NCBI GenBank assembly: GCA_029204225.1
Contig: CM055104.1
Coordinates: 46,320,986-46,384,985, forward strand
Length of the DNA: 64,000 nucleotides
DNA from: Diphasiastrum complanatum
Taxonomy: Eukaryota > Streptophyta > Lycopodiopsida > Lycopodiales > Lycopodiaceae
Reading direction: 5' to 3'
Numbering within the stretch: position 1 is the first letter of the stretch; every line of letters starts with the position of its first letter. Positions 13,458 to 23,907 of the stretch are shown in pieces. Made by a program: the position numbers and the translations under genes. The notes beneath the pieces are model-generated. The model made no database searches. It worked only from the letters and a program-made list of their open reading frames with translations, and was not told where the DNA came from.

Positions 13458-13925
13458 CTATGGTTTTTCTTTTGATGCCCTCTCTTTTGCTACTCATGTT
13501 CAAGTCTCTAGAGTTGTTAGTTGCATTTGGTTCTGGTTAATGTCTGTTGGTTGGTGTTATTAGCTTATGTTGTTTATGGTTAATGTTTGTTGTATGGTGT
13601 TACTAGCTTGTGTTTAAAGGTGGTTTTGGATTTTGCTACTTTTGTTTGTTTGGTTTTTGGTTCTTATGCTCCTTTACCTTGTGTCATTGTGGTGTTCTAG
13701 AACTATTTGCTATGGATAGTGTTGTTCTTAGTACCCGAGTTGGTTGTTCCTGGGTTTTTTTTTTTTCTCTATTTTGTTGTTTTTCATACTAGAGCCATAT
13801 AATTGGGTGGTAATTTTGTGTGCCCTGATTGGTTGCCTTGTTTTCGGTACTCAACTACATATAGACAATGATATTGCTATGATTCGCTACTAATTTTTCC
13901 AATTTCAATGTAATGGATTGTTGGG

Positions 13926-14274
13926 TGTGTATATTATTTTGGCCTACAATTGAGCTTTTCTACTATGGAGTACTATACCGATATATTTATTGGTATTTAA
14001 GTGTGTGACTTGTAGTTTGTAGAGAAATTATGGTTGATGACTTTTCTTGTGATACTTTTAGCTACTACTCCTTTATCTTGATTGATAGGCCTATAGTTAG
14101 TGTGTATATTATTTTGGCCTACAATTGAGCTTTTCTACTATGGAGTACTATACCGATATATTTATTGGTATTTAAGTGTGTGACTTGTAGTTTGTAGAGA
14201 AATTATGGTTGATGACTTTTCTTGTGATACTTTTAGCTACTACTCCTTTATCTTGATTGATAGGCCTATAGTTA
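13926..14274 (+). repeat. near-perfect 175-bp tandem duplication
   Basis: 13926-14100 and 14101-14274 read the same base for base by eye, from TGTGTATATTATTTTGGCC to GGCCTATAGTTA. The lack of divergence contrasts with the decayed surroundings and implies a very recent event or an assembly error. Confidence 0.95.
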
Positions 14275-15723
14275 CCATAAGTTTTGAAGCAAGTTGCATA
14301 TATTTAATTGCCTTGTTGACTGAATGAGCAAAAGTACCATTGCCATTGATTCAAGTTAAATTTTGGCTGGTTTGTTTACTTTATGACCCGACTTTTTACA
14401 ATTGTCCTACATTCTCATGAAAAAGTAAAACTTGTAGATACTAAGTCAAGTGCTATCTTCTTTTGATTTTGTGGACTTTTGAGAGTATGCATTGTCACTT
14501 GACTTAATGGTATGTTTGCACTATATTTGGCAAATTCTGACTTGTTCCCATATGACATAGGCATATATAGACATTTGTCCCATTTAGAGTCATCATATTA
14601 TATTGCATGATGGAACAATAACCACTTATGGTTTGTTGTTGGTAATTTTTTTGGTTTAGCAACATGTACCATTTTCATTTTTTATTACGAGTCCATTAAT
14701 AAACATTTTATGTTCTTCTTGTTGCTTCTGGCATGCTTTAGGACTCCAAGAATACCATCGCTATTGCATGCTCTTTAAATTGGCCCTATGTTATAACGTT
14801 TCCTATATATTGGGCTATGAGGAATATAGTAATTAGTTGTACCAGAGAGGTCTATGTTTTTGGATAGTAACATGTTGAGTGGACACCTTCAAATGAATGC
14901 AATACTTTTGAACTAGATTTTTTATGTAGTTGTGTTGGTGTGGTAGTAATGCATGCATCGGCTATCACAATAGTGATGTTTAAGGCAACAAATGATTGAA
15001 AATGCTATTCGATAAAAGCCACGTTGTGTGTGATGTGAAATGCTTTGGAACTACATGGTGAAATCCCTTTACCTCCACAACATGGTTATCTATTGTCACA
15101 TGGTAGGGATGATATGATTGTTGATATTTTTTGTTATTGCTATTGTTGCTTGATTGACAAGCCTGTAACTAAGTAGTTTGCATATGAATGTATATGTTGT
15201 GAGCAAATGTATTACTGACGCCAATTCAAATAGTGAGGCTGATTTTTTACTTTATGACCACACTTCTTAATTCTATCTTATGCTTTCAAAACATGCAGTA
15301 CTAAGTTACATATCGACTTCTTATGATTATGTGGTCTTTTGAAACTATGTACCTTTAATTGAGTTAGTAGCTCGTGTGCATCGTAGTTGGCTAAGGCTGA
15401 CATGTTACCATAGGACGTATGGTTGAAGCTGACATGTTACCATATGACATATGCATTGCCAAGCATATAGATAATTGTCTTATTTTAATTTTTACTTGTT
15501 CCTCAGCTTGAAGGCCGTACTATAGACTGTATTACACATGTATGGGCTCGGATTTCAATGTTGATCAATGCTTTTGATTGTTAATGCTTGTTCTTTGTCA
15601 AATTGCCAATCTAGATCAACTTTTTTGTGTCTAGTTTTTTGATAGATTGTTAAGCAAGCATCCAAACACTCTTGTGGATATTTTGTAGATCCATTTATGG
15701 TCCTAAATTACAATACTTTCACA
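14275..15723 (+). repeat. diverged duplicated region and possible LTR end
   Basis: The stretch around 14090-14580 and the stretch around 15140-15470 share an ordered set of phrases (TTGATTGA...GCCTATA/GCCTGTA, GTTTACTTTATGACC, TGGACTTTTGA/TGGTCTTTTGA, CTGACTTGTTCCCATATGACAT/CTGACATGTTACCATATGACAT). This suggests an old duplication about 1 kb apart. No gene was recognised. Confidence 0.5.
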
Positions 15724-16230
15724 TGGTATCAGATCCAAGTACAAGAGCATAAGCCATTGATCTAATGCAAATCCATTTTTAGCAAGTTTTGGTGCTAAAA
15801 ACTAGTATTGAGAGGGCAAGCTAGAATCTTGATTTTGATGAGGAGATTTGATCCCAAACTTGGTAGGGGTCCAAATCCATACTTTCCACGTGTGGGCACC
15901 TCTGAACCTTCATTTAATGCATGGTATTCATTTGATCCAAAGAAATTCAATTTGTGAGCTTTTGATGTAATTTCTGGTGGAAATCTTAGGATAAGCTACC
16001 AAGATTGAGTGCCATTGATTAGATTTGACTTAGGCTCATGAGATCTAATTAATCTAGGCTGAAATCAGGTCCTCTAAACTTGTTTTATAGGTCTTGAAAG
16101 TACATCAAAAAGTGTGAAAGAGATTAAGTCATTTTTTTGTCCAAAAATAGCCAAAATTGGCAAGATTTGATTGTAAGTAGATTTCACATCATCTTATCTT
16201 CATTCCAACTTTGTGAGGGAGTGCTAGAAT
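15724..16230 (+). mobile_element. TRIM-like or decayed Copia leader with PBS and PPT
   Basis: TGGTATCAGATC at 15724-15735 matches the initiator-Met tRNA primer binding site with one change and follows a CA dinucleotide as an LTR end would. TGTGAGGGAG at about 16212 looks like a polypurine tract, followed by TGCTAGAATTGAG. Only about 475 non-coding bases lie between. Matching LTRs were not found, so the size class is uncertain. Confidence 0.4.
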
Positions 16231-16263
16231 TGAGATTATAAGTCCATTTGTTGGATTAGAAAT

Positions 16264-17070
16264 CTAATCCATATGGAATTTTTTCAACATAGAATGAGCA
16301 TATCTAGATTGACATATAAAAATATAATCTTCATGAAAGTCAATCTCTAGGCCTAAAATGTAATGGATCTCTCCTAGATCTTGCATTTTAAACTCATTTC
16401 CAAGTGCTAGCTTAGTTTCTTTAACTAGCTTGATACAACTTTCACAAAGAATAATGTCATCAACATAGATTAGAAGAATGACAATATTATTATCAACAAG
16501 CTTTAAATACATGGAAGCATCATAGTCACTAACAACAAATCCTAGTGAGATAATAAAGGTGTTGAGTCTTGAATACCATGATCTTGGTGCTTGCTTTAGT
16601 CCATAAAGACTTTGAAGAGCAAGCACACTTTGGACTCATCCTTGATGAATCCTTGAGGTTGTTCCATACAAATCTCCTCCTCAAGATAACCATTTAAAAA
16701 AGCATTGGATACATCTAATTGGAACACCTTCCATTTGAAAAGGTGCAAAGGTCTCCTCATAGTCAAGGCCATGGATTTGAGCAAATCCACTGGCACATAA
16801 TCTTGCCTTGAACTTGTTGATGGTGCCATCATGATTGTATTTGATTCGAAATACCCACTTGCAACCAATCACATGCTTGTTGGATGGTGGATCCACAAGC
16901 TCCCAAGTATTGTTGGTGATCAATGCATCATACTCTTGCTTCATGGCATCATACCACTCCTTGGTATTGAGTACTTGCTTGCCTTTATCAACATAAGAGA
17001 GCCTCTTAGGCTCGGATCTATCTCTCATAGATCTTCTTGGTGAAAAAAATCCAAGGAGAATCCTCTTCAA
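16264..17070 (-). pseudogene. Copia reverse transcriptase remnant
   Basis: Three overlapping frames give the full Copia RT set: MKQEYDALITNNTWELV, GCKWVFRIKYNHDGT, QLDVSNAFLNGYLEEEI, SLYGLKQAPRSWY and the catalytic YVDD within LLIYVDDIIL. Frameshifts near 16790 and 16610 separate them. Confidence 0.9.
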
Positions 17071-17164
17071 ATATCAACCCCATCACATCATAATTGTCTT
17101 CAATAGCAATAGTTGGTGATGCATCTATAGATGACTTGATCTCGGCCCCTTCAAAAGAAAGGAT

Positions 17165-17719
17165 GCTTACTCTTGATAGAAGATCTTGTAAATGGATTTT
17201 TGTGAGATTTAGCAATAGCACAAGCCTCACATGTATTGATCTCCTTGGAAAAAGAGTTTGGCAAGCTAGTAGCTTTGGCTTCTTTGATCATAGAGTGCAT
17301 GGATTTGTAGTTGGGATGTCTAACCTCTCCATAGATAGCTTGTTCACAAGAGCAACATTAAAAGCATTTACACATTCTCTTGGATCTAGTTTATAGATGC
17401 CTCCAAATCTAGATCCTACTGCAAGTATCTCATCAGTCTTTTTGATAGTACAAGTATCAATATTGAATTTCACATCAAGGCCATTATCAAGCAATTCCCC
17501 AACACTAATAAGATTCTTTGTAAGCTTAGGGACAAAAAGAACTTTAGTGAGAGAAAGAACTTTAGAAGATACAAGCTTTAAGAGGAATATTCCCAATTCC
17601 TTCAACAGGACATTCATAATCATTTGCAGTGTATATTGATTTCTTGGCTCCGTCATAAGGTGCAATAGAAGAGAAAGTGTCCTTGGAGCTACATATATGT
17701 GAAGAGGCTCCACTATCAA
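17165..17719 (-). pseudogene. Copia protease end and GAG-pre-integrase remnant
   Basis: The minus strand shows the protease active-site motif DSGASSH directly at the insertion edge (about 17716-17696), then VLFVPKLTKNLISVGELLD, and further down a C-E-A-C-x-I-A-K zinc-binding end of the pre-integrase domain near 17230. The frame is broken, and the integrase core that should follow is absent. Confidence 0.8.
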
Positions 17720-17889
17720 TAGGGTTTTGACAATCCGTGAGTAAATTCTTTGCGAGTTTTGCGAGTTTTATTTACAAATGATTTCTAAAATTTCATGGCA
17801 CATGGTATGCTATCAAATATGTAGACTCTATATATACTCATTTTATATTAGATAAAAACTAACTTTGACTATACCAATAGATTCTACAT

Positions 17890-18191
17890 AAAAAATGGAG
17901 CACTTTTGCTTTTTGGACCATCTCAATCCGAGCAATAGTAAGAAAGCTATGACAATTCAAAGTTTTAGACTAGAAAACATTTTTCCCTTGGAACTTAAAA
18001 GGGGTAGCACGCCGACGTGCTATCAATTTGAGTTGAAGACTAAAAGCTTATATTGATAGCGCGCTGGCATGCTACCCCTTTCAAGCTCCAGGAAGAAAAA
18101 AATAATTAGTCTAAAAACTTTGAAGGGAGATAACTTTCTTAACATTGCTCAGATTCAGATGATTCAGAAAGCAAAAATGCTCCATTTTTCA
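17890..18191. repeat. long imperfect inverted repeat (hairpin) in element A
   Basis: Arms 17890-18029 and 18052-18191 are about 80 percent complementary with a loop of roughly 22 bases. The innermost part is GGGGTAGCACGCCGACGTGC against GGGGTAGCATGCCAGCGCGC. Confidence 0.85.
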
Positions 18192-18228
18192 TGTAAAATA
18201 CATTGCTTAAATCAAATTTGATAAAAAG

Positions 18229-19095
18229 AAAATAAAAATATTTTATTATTTCATCATCTCACCATAAGCTTAATAGTTAAGTTATAGCATCCATCTAGAA
18301 CATACAATAAAAATGCTTTTGTTTTTACCAGCGTTGATTTTATGATACCTATCATAGGCTTGGCCACATACCATCATGTCTTTTAATGTATGGTCATACA
18401 TCAATCCTTCGCAGTAGACAAAAATGTTTTAGCTTGATAAAAGCCTAATTCAAGTGATTAAGTTTTCTTCTCAATAATATAGCATACTATGTACAATTTG
18501 TAGACAACATGATTTGCAAACATATCTTTTAGCTAGTAAGGAAATAAACAACGTGATAATGTAGTATCAAAATAGATTTCACCCCCAAAAGCGAAGTAGA
18601 ATAAATTTTAAAAACCTAAGAACAATTTAGCATGCCACGTGCTATCAATTTGACGTAATTTATAAAAAATTAAAATATTTTATTATTTCATCATCTCAAC
18701 ATAAGCTTAATAGTTAAGTTATAGCATCCATCTAGAACATACAATAAAAATGTTTTTGTTTTTACCAACGTTGATTTTATGATACCTATCATAGGCTTGG
18801 CCACATCATGTCTTTTAATGTATGGTCATACATCAATCCTTGGCAGTAGACAAAAATGCTTTAGCTTGATAAAAGAAAATTTAAGTGATTAAGTTTTCCA
18901 CGTTCTCAATAATATAACATACTATGTACAATTTATAGACAACATGATTTGCAAACATATATTTTAGCTAGTAAGAAAATAAACAACATGATAATGTAGT
19001 ATAAAAATAGATTTCACCCCCAAAAGCAAAGTAGAATAAATTTTTAAAGCCTAAGAGCAATTTAGCATGCCATGTGCTATCAATTTGACGTAATT
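18229..19095 (+). repeat. 436-bp tandem duplication in element A
   Basis: Copy 1 (18229-18660) and copy 2 (18666-19095) share ATTTTATTATTTCATCATCTC, the TAGCATGCC...GTGCTA palindrome and TGACGTAATTT at the same spacing, with scattered substitutions and small deletions. Confidence 0.9.
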
Positions 19096-19161
19096 TAAAA
19101 ACACTAAACTTGCAAAACTCGCAAATGATTTACTCGCAAAATGCCAAACCCCCTATCAATA

Positions 19162-19702
19162 TACCATAATCCATCCTTCTTGAAAGGAGAGGATGAGAAG
19201 CTAGAGACCATAAGAGATCCCTCTCCATCACTTGCAATAGTGTCTCCCTTCTCATTGCTGATGTTGGCTTGCTTGAGTTGATTCTTCTTCTTGAAGCAAT
19301 TGGTGGCATAATGGTCTTTCTTGCCACAATAAAAGCACTTGATCTTCTTCTTCTTGAGCTTAGGGCTTTGGCTTTGTCCTTGCTTGAGGATTGTTGATAT
19401 TGGTTCTTGCTCCTCCCTTTGTGCTTGTCCTTGACAAATAAAGCTTTGCCATCATTATGATTGAGAGAAAGCTTGTCCATTCTCAAGAGTTTGTACTCTT
19501 GTCTTGATTCTTCAAAAATAAGCACACTTTGGAGAGTCTCCAAGCTTGATAGCTCCTCTTTAATGGCATAGGATTGGACAAGGTTGTCAAATTCATTTCT
19601 CAAGCCATTGAGAATGACTTGGACTAGCTCACTTTGATTGATAGAGTGCAACAACATAGTTTGCATTGGACCACATATATATGAATGAACAACGTCTAAC
19701 AA
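19162..19702 (-). pseudogene. Copia gag remnant
   Basis: Gag core with ILNGLRNEFDNLV, SLETLQSVLIFEESRQEY and a Lys/Arg-rich tail, in the usual order before the protease. A frameshift disturbs the expected CCHC knuckle (CFK...HFARDC region near 19290-19330). The N-terminus is lost at about 19700. Confidence 0.8.
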
Positions 19703-20107
19703 ATCTTTTGTTGCATGCCTATGACTCGATTAAAAAGAATCCTAGTCTGCTTTCCAAGGATGTAGCTATGACAGACAGGGAGGTCGAGTTTGTCGGTTGG
19801 ATACTCGAAATTAAGTTCTAGGGATTGTTTAGACATGTATGGAACAAATATATGCTTCAAGTATTCCTAATCGATGATGCCAATGCATTATTAAAAAGAA
19901 CAGAGGTTCTCAAGGCTTGACTAGTATCAGAATAACAATGTGCCAATTTGTATAAGTATACATGTGTCTTGTCGAGTGCAAGGACCTTACTTGTCCTATT
20001 GATAATTCGGCATTGGTCAGACTCGAACTCTACCTTATGATCTCAATCAGTGATTCTACTTACTAATAACATATTCATAGAGAGTTTAGATACATCCAAA
20101 ACATTTT
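19703..20107. other. unassigned junction between retroelements
   Basis: No domain was recognised. It joins the Copia gag break to the direct repeat that starts near 20108. Confidence 0.4.
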
Positions 20108-20787
20108 AGATCAGAGTGCAGCCCAAATGAACGTTCAATGGATTCTACAGCTACCTACTCTAAAACGAACTGAATCAAAGCCTACATTTTACTAAACTGA
20201 GCTACACTTGCATAAATTGACAAAACAAGAAACAAAACTATTCTACAGCATGTTAGAAGTCCAAGAATCAAGAAACTAACCAGTCTATTGATTCTTGGAC
20301 ATCCCACGAACATCAAGAACTGGACTGCAAAGAGATATGCAAGAACTATACCATAGATCCAGCCTATTTAGTTTACCTGAATGCTGGTTCCTACATTAAT
20401 CCACAAGAAAACAAGAAATCTAATCCACTCTATGAAAGCAGCAAATCTATTCCACTCTACAGTCCACAACCACACACAATGAATGGAAGGGCATGATCAT
20501 AGGGGCATCACTCAAGAAAACCATCATGATCAAGGAGCTCAATGGATGCATCTAACTCGTGGAGGCTCTTCTCATTTCAGCATGGAGTTGATACAATTCT
20601 CAAAAAGCTCCTCTTCACAAAGAGGGAGTCTCTTAAATAAGCAAGAGAGCTCCTTAGGTGGCATCCTACTGGAATTTTCACATTTCACAAATTACAAGTG
20701 GAATAATGCTCTCCACTAGAGGTCACCATCAAAAGGTGGCTCACTCTACTTTTCTAAGAGGGGCCTACTTGCATTTATTACCTTGCC
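20108..20787 (-). repeat. LTR-derived direct repeat, left copy
   Basis: About 680 bp that recurs in the same orientation at 24173-24838 with roughly 5-8 percent differences. The copies start AGATCAGAGTGCAGCCCAAAT and end at CATTTATTACCTTG. The 24-kb copy lies inside a putative LTR, so this is probably the partner LTR of a minus-strand gypsy-like element. Confidence 0.8.
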
Positions 20788-21154
20788 TAACCTGCAAAAC
20801 GAAGGTTTTCCTTGAGACTGAAACTTCAACTGAGAGAAGAACCACGGAAACACCCAGAAGCGAATGGAGGATACAGACCTCCCAGAAGTTAGAATCTGTC
20901 AAGAGACCAAAGATGAGACCGTCAATGGCAAATACAAGTGACCAAACAAAGAAAAAGAGACACGAGGGAGACACTCAAGCATGTAGAGTTATGAAGCTGC
21001 TGGAAGCTCTCCAATTTTGAAGACATCATCCATTTGCAGAAATAGGACATTTTGGTTAAAATGCGACAATTTGCAAAAATAGTTCTTTGTGGTAAAGACC
21101 GGCAACAATAAGCACTTGGTTTTATGCAAGCGAATGAGGTTAGGAGTGGGATGA
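20788..21154. other. internal segment of rearranged retroelement
   Basis: Not shared with the right LTR copy. It contains only short open frames and no known domain. Confidence 0.4.
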
Positions 21155-21335
21155 TGTTGGCTGATTCTGACGAATCCCCAAGATACTCGGCCAGAGCTAC
21201 CCACGAGCACCTCTACCCTTAGACCGAGGAGGTCTCTAAGAAGACGAGATGAACAAAGATTGAGAGCCGAGTATGAGAGTCGAGGAATACTAGCCTCATG
21301 GTGAATCCCAAAAGTTGGAATGACCATGTAGGAAC
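21155..21335 (+). repeat. inverted LTR piece fused to gag
   Basis: This is the reverse complement of part of the right LTR (24853-25061). It starts TGTTGGCTGATTCTGACGA and runs to the break with gag at about 21336, so it is in the opposite orientation to the LTR repeat just to its left. Confidence 0.85.
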
Positions 21336-22320
21336 CATATTGTTTTTCGTCTATAAGGTATCTGTACAAGGTTTGGTTGACCAGGCATAGTGCTTTGGAT
21401 AGACTTCAGGGTAGCTTGAAACTCATTAGTGAGTTTTTCCATTTGTAGTTGGTGTTGCTTATGAAGCAACTCCATCTGGGATTTCCAAAGCTGATCTCGG
21501 GTGTCCTCGATCGGCTTTGACTCATTGACAGGAGCAAGTGGTGCTCTTCTTTTCTTGGATTCGTCAACATATGATTCTTCGTCTTCTTCCTTGATGGCAT
21601 CCACATAGCCAACTTTAGGCTCGTATATTCATCATTGGATTTAAGCTCGCGTCTAATCGATTTTGGAAGGCTGACTAAGAACCAGATGATGAGCATCTGT
21701 TCGGAGGGCTGTTCTTGTACTTGACTTTTGAGGCGTTTGAAACGCTCGATATAGTCTTGTACGCGTTCATCTTTTGTCATTTTGATGTTACTCAATTTGA
21801 CAAAAGGGCTCTCGATCAAGCGAAAGGGCTTAAAACGCTTGATAAAGGACTCCTTCAAAATTGACCAGTCTGTCTTTTCGTCACGATCAAGGTTGAAAAA
21901 CCAATCACGTGCTTGAGCGATCATGGTTATAAAAAATAGTTGGACCATAGCATCTGAGGATGTTTCGCCATATACATCACATGCATTCTCAAAGATTTGC
22001 AAAAATCTTTGAGAGTCTGAAGTACCGTCAAACTTTGGTAGATCTAGTTTTGGTGTACGTCTCTCATGAGGAGCAATGTGGGTAGCGGAAGCACCATTAA
22101 GATTGGTTCTGACCTGAGAGGGTTCAGCACCATAAAAATGAGCTCGTGCTCGTGAAGACTCGGCTCTATCAGGTTCTTGTCCATCGACCGGGTTTGTCGA
22201 TGGCTCTTGGAGTTCGGCTCTCATTCGGTAGAACCTATGACATCTGATTTGTTCAGTTACAGGGGACCGGATCTCGTATGGATAATCGTCTGGGACTTCA
22301 AGATCGTTTTGTTGGTCCAT
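21336..22320 (-). pseudogene. gypsy-like gag, frameshifted, pol lost
   Basis: Starts at ATG 22320 and encodes the plant retrotransposon gag domain (KLDLPKFDGTSDSQRFLQIF, ARDWFFNL, WSILKESFIKRF, VQDYIERFKRL). The frame shifts near 21605 and continues as a coiled, Gln/Lys-rich segment (QLWKSQMELLHKQHQLQMEK). It is cut at about 21340, where an inverted LTR piece replaces the rest of gag and all of pol. Confidence 0.85.
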
Positions 22321-23907
22321 TGAGGATTGGTGTGTCTATTTTTGTATTGGGTATGAGTTTTTTTTATTGTTTTTCTGATTTTCCGAGTTTTTTTGTGTTT
22401 TTGGAGAGGTTTTTTTTTTTTTTTTTTGGTGTTTTACGGTCCCTACGGTTTACGGTTTACGGTTACGGGGGGTTGCAGTTATTTGCATTAGATTTTTGTC
22501 AGTGGTGATATCCGGCTGGTGCGGTCAGTTGCGATCTATGTTTCGTTGTGGTCCGTTGCAGTCCGTTGTGGTCAGTTGCGATTGTGCTGGAGACGGGTGA
22601 ATGTGGTAGATGATTGTGGTTTTGACGGGTATATGTACTGTCAACAAGTACCTGTGATGATGGTGGTTGATTGCGGTAGCAGTAGTTGAGTATGGTTTTA
22701 GCGGTGTCAGCGGATGTGTGTGGTGTTAGCGGTCGATTATGGTTGTAGCGGACAATTGCGGTTACAGCAGTCGATTGCGGTGTACGGCCGAGCGCGGTCA
22801 ATTGCGTTCTCTATGCGTTAAGTGTGGATGCAGGTATTTTTTGGGTTCGGTTGTGATGGTGGAGAGGAGTGACTATGTTGTGATTGGCTGTAGATGATTG
22901 GGTGATGTGGAGTGCAGCCAGTTGCGGTTGAAGAGAAGTGGTGTGAATGCGATGGGTTACGAATGAAGGATGAATGGCGTTGGGTGTTTGTGAATGCAGA
23001 CAGATGCGATGTGTTTTTGGTTTAGGTGGAGTATTTTGCAGGTTGGTGTTCTGCAATGTAATGCGGTCAGGTGAGGTGTAGTGCAGGTAATATGGGTGTA
23101 TGTGTAATGAAGGCAGTCTGTTTGCGGTCTAATGTGAATGCGGTTAGTGTGTGATTAAAACAGGTGGAGAGGCATGGAAAATGAACAAAGGCAGAGTGTA
23201 TCAGATGCAAACGGAGATTGACGGAGTCAGATGCAAACAATGAACTCAGCAACGAATGTTAACCCGTCGTAGAAAAATTGGAACATGCCAATGCTCTATT
23301 TACGTAGATGTGTGGTGGATGCAAAGAAAATGTGAAGTGATTGGTTATGGTCTGGCGTGGATGTGGTCCGGCTAAGATGGTGTGGGACTCCTGCGGTCGA
23401 GATCTGATGATTGGCTCTGGCTGCAGTTGAGATTGAAGTTTGAGGGGAGTGATGGAGTGTGGATTGCGTCTAATATGGTGGATCAATAGAATGCGACTGT
23501 TGTGGTGGTAGTGCGGTTAGCTGCTGTGTCAGCGGTTGAGTGTATGTGAGCTCCGGTTGAGATTTCAAAAGAAGGCTCCGGTTGAGATGGGTGTCGATGT
23601 GTCAGTCGAGATGGAAGCGAGGAGCTCCGGTTGAGATGCAGCATAGTAGTTAACACACCATCGTAGAGTTAGGATGATACTGTCCAAGAATGGCCCTGTA
23701 ATGATCCTGTAAGTGCTAGACTACAGATGATGGCAGATCCAGAACGGCCCTCTAATGATGTTGTAAGTGTCAAACTATAAGTGTCAGACTGCAGATGATG
23801 GCAGATCCAGATATGGATGATGTTGTTTATGGAGCGGATCATGGACGAACGTTGGAACAGGGATGGAGTAGAGATGTGCATGTGTTCAAGCGACAACTGG
23901 TGCCAAA
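22321..23907 (-). other. 5' leader of the gag element, TGCGGT-rich degenerate repeats
   Basis: Non-coding leader between a PBS-like site and the gag start. On the plus strand it is G/T-rich with dozens of spaced TTGCGGT, AGCGGT and TGCGAT motifs (22500-23530). Four GGTTGAGAT or GTCGAGAT units follow (23550-23635), and a partial duplication around GCAGATGATGGCAGATCCAG lies at 23720-23815. Poly-T tracts lie near 22410. The CA-rich minus-strand frames here show no domain and look like by-products of composition. Confidence 0.6.
23891..23905 (-). promoter_or_regulatory. primer-binding-site-like sequence
   Basis: The minus strand reads TGGCACCAGTTGTCG two bases after a CA LTR end, resembling the TGGCGCCGTTGCC primer site of plant non-chromodomain gypsy elements, with several mismatches. 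Confidence 0.45.

Larger units (their letters stand above)
17722..19153. mobile_element. non-autonomous TIR DNA transposon (element A), 8-bp TSD
   Basis: A 1432-bp insertion flanked by the direct repeat TATCAATA (17714-17721 and 19154-19161). Its ends are imperfect terminal inverted repeats of about 45 bp: GGGTTTTGACAAT...GTGAGTAAAT at the left, against GGGGGTTTGGCATTTTGCGA (reverse complement) at the right. Each end is followed by two subterminal TTTGCGAG repeats. Inside are a 140-bp-arm hairpin and a 436-bp tandem duplication. There is no transposase frame. The 8-bp TSD fits hAT or P-like superfamilies. Confidence 0.85.
16231..19702 (-). mobile_element. Copia retrotransposon with integrase deletion and inserted TIR element
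   Basis: Minus-strand domains in order: gag (19702-19162), protease motif split by an insertion, GAG-pre-integrase (about 17714-17165), then directly the RT N-terminus (17070) and the RT palm (to 16264). The integrase core is missing. The RT end meets an 18-bp palindrome and TRIM-like sequence at about 16260. No LTR was assigned. Inactive. Confidence 0.85.

Noticed and set aside
13142-13792. Hydrophobic open frames suggesting small membrane proteins
   Set aside because: They come from T/G-rich tandem duplicated DNA; the repeats do not preserve frame.
22499-23486. Series of minus-strand frames rich in Thr, His and Pro
   Set aside because: They arise from the C/A-rich leader strand, are in different frames, start at arbitrary ATGs and show no domain.
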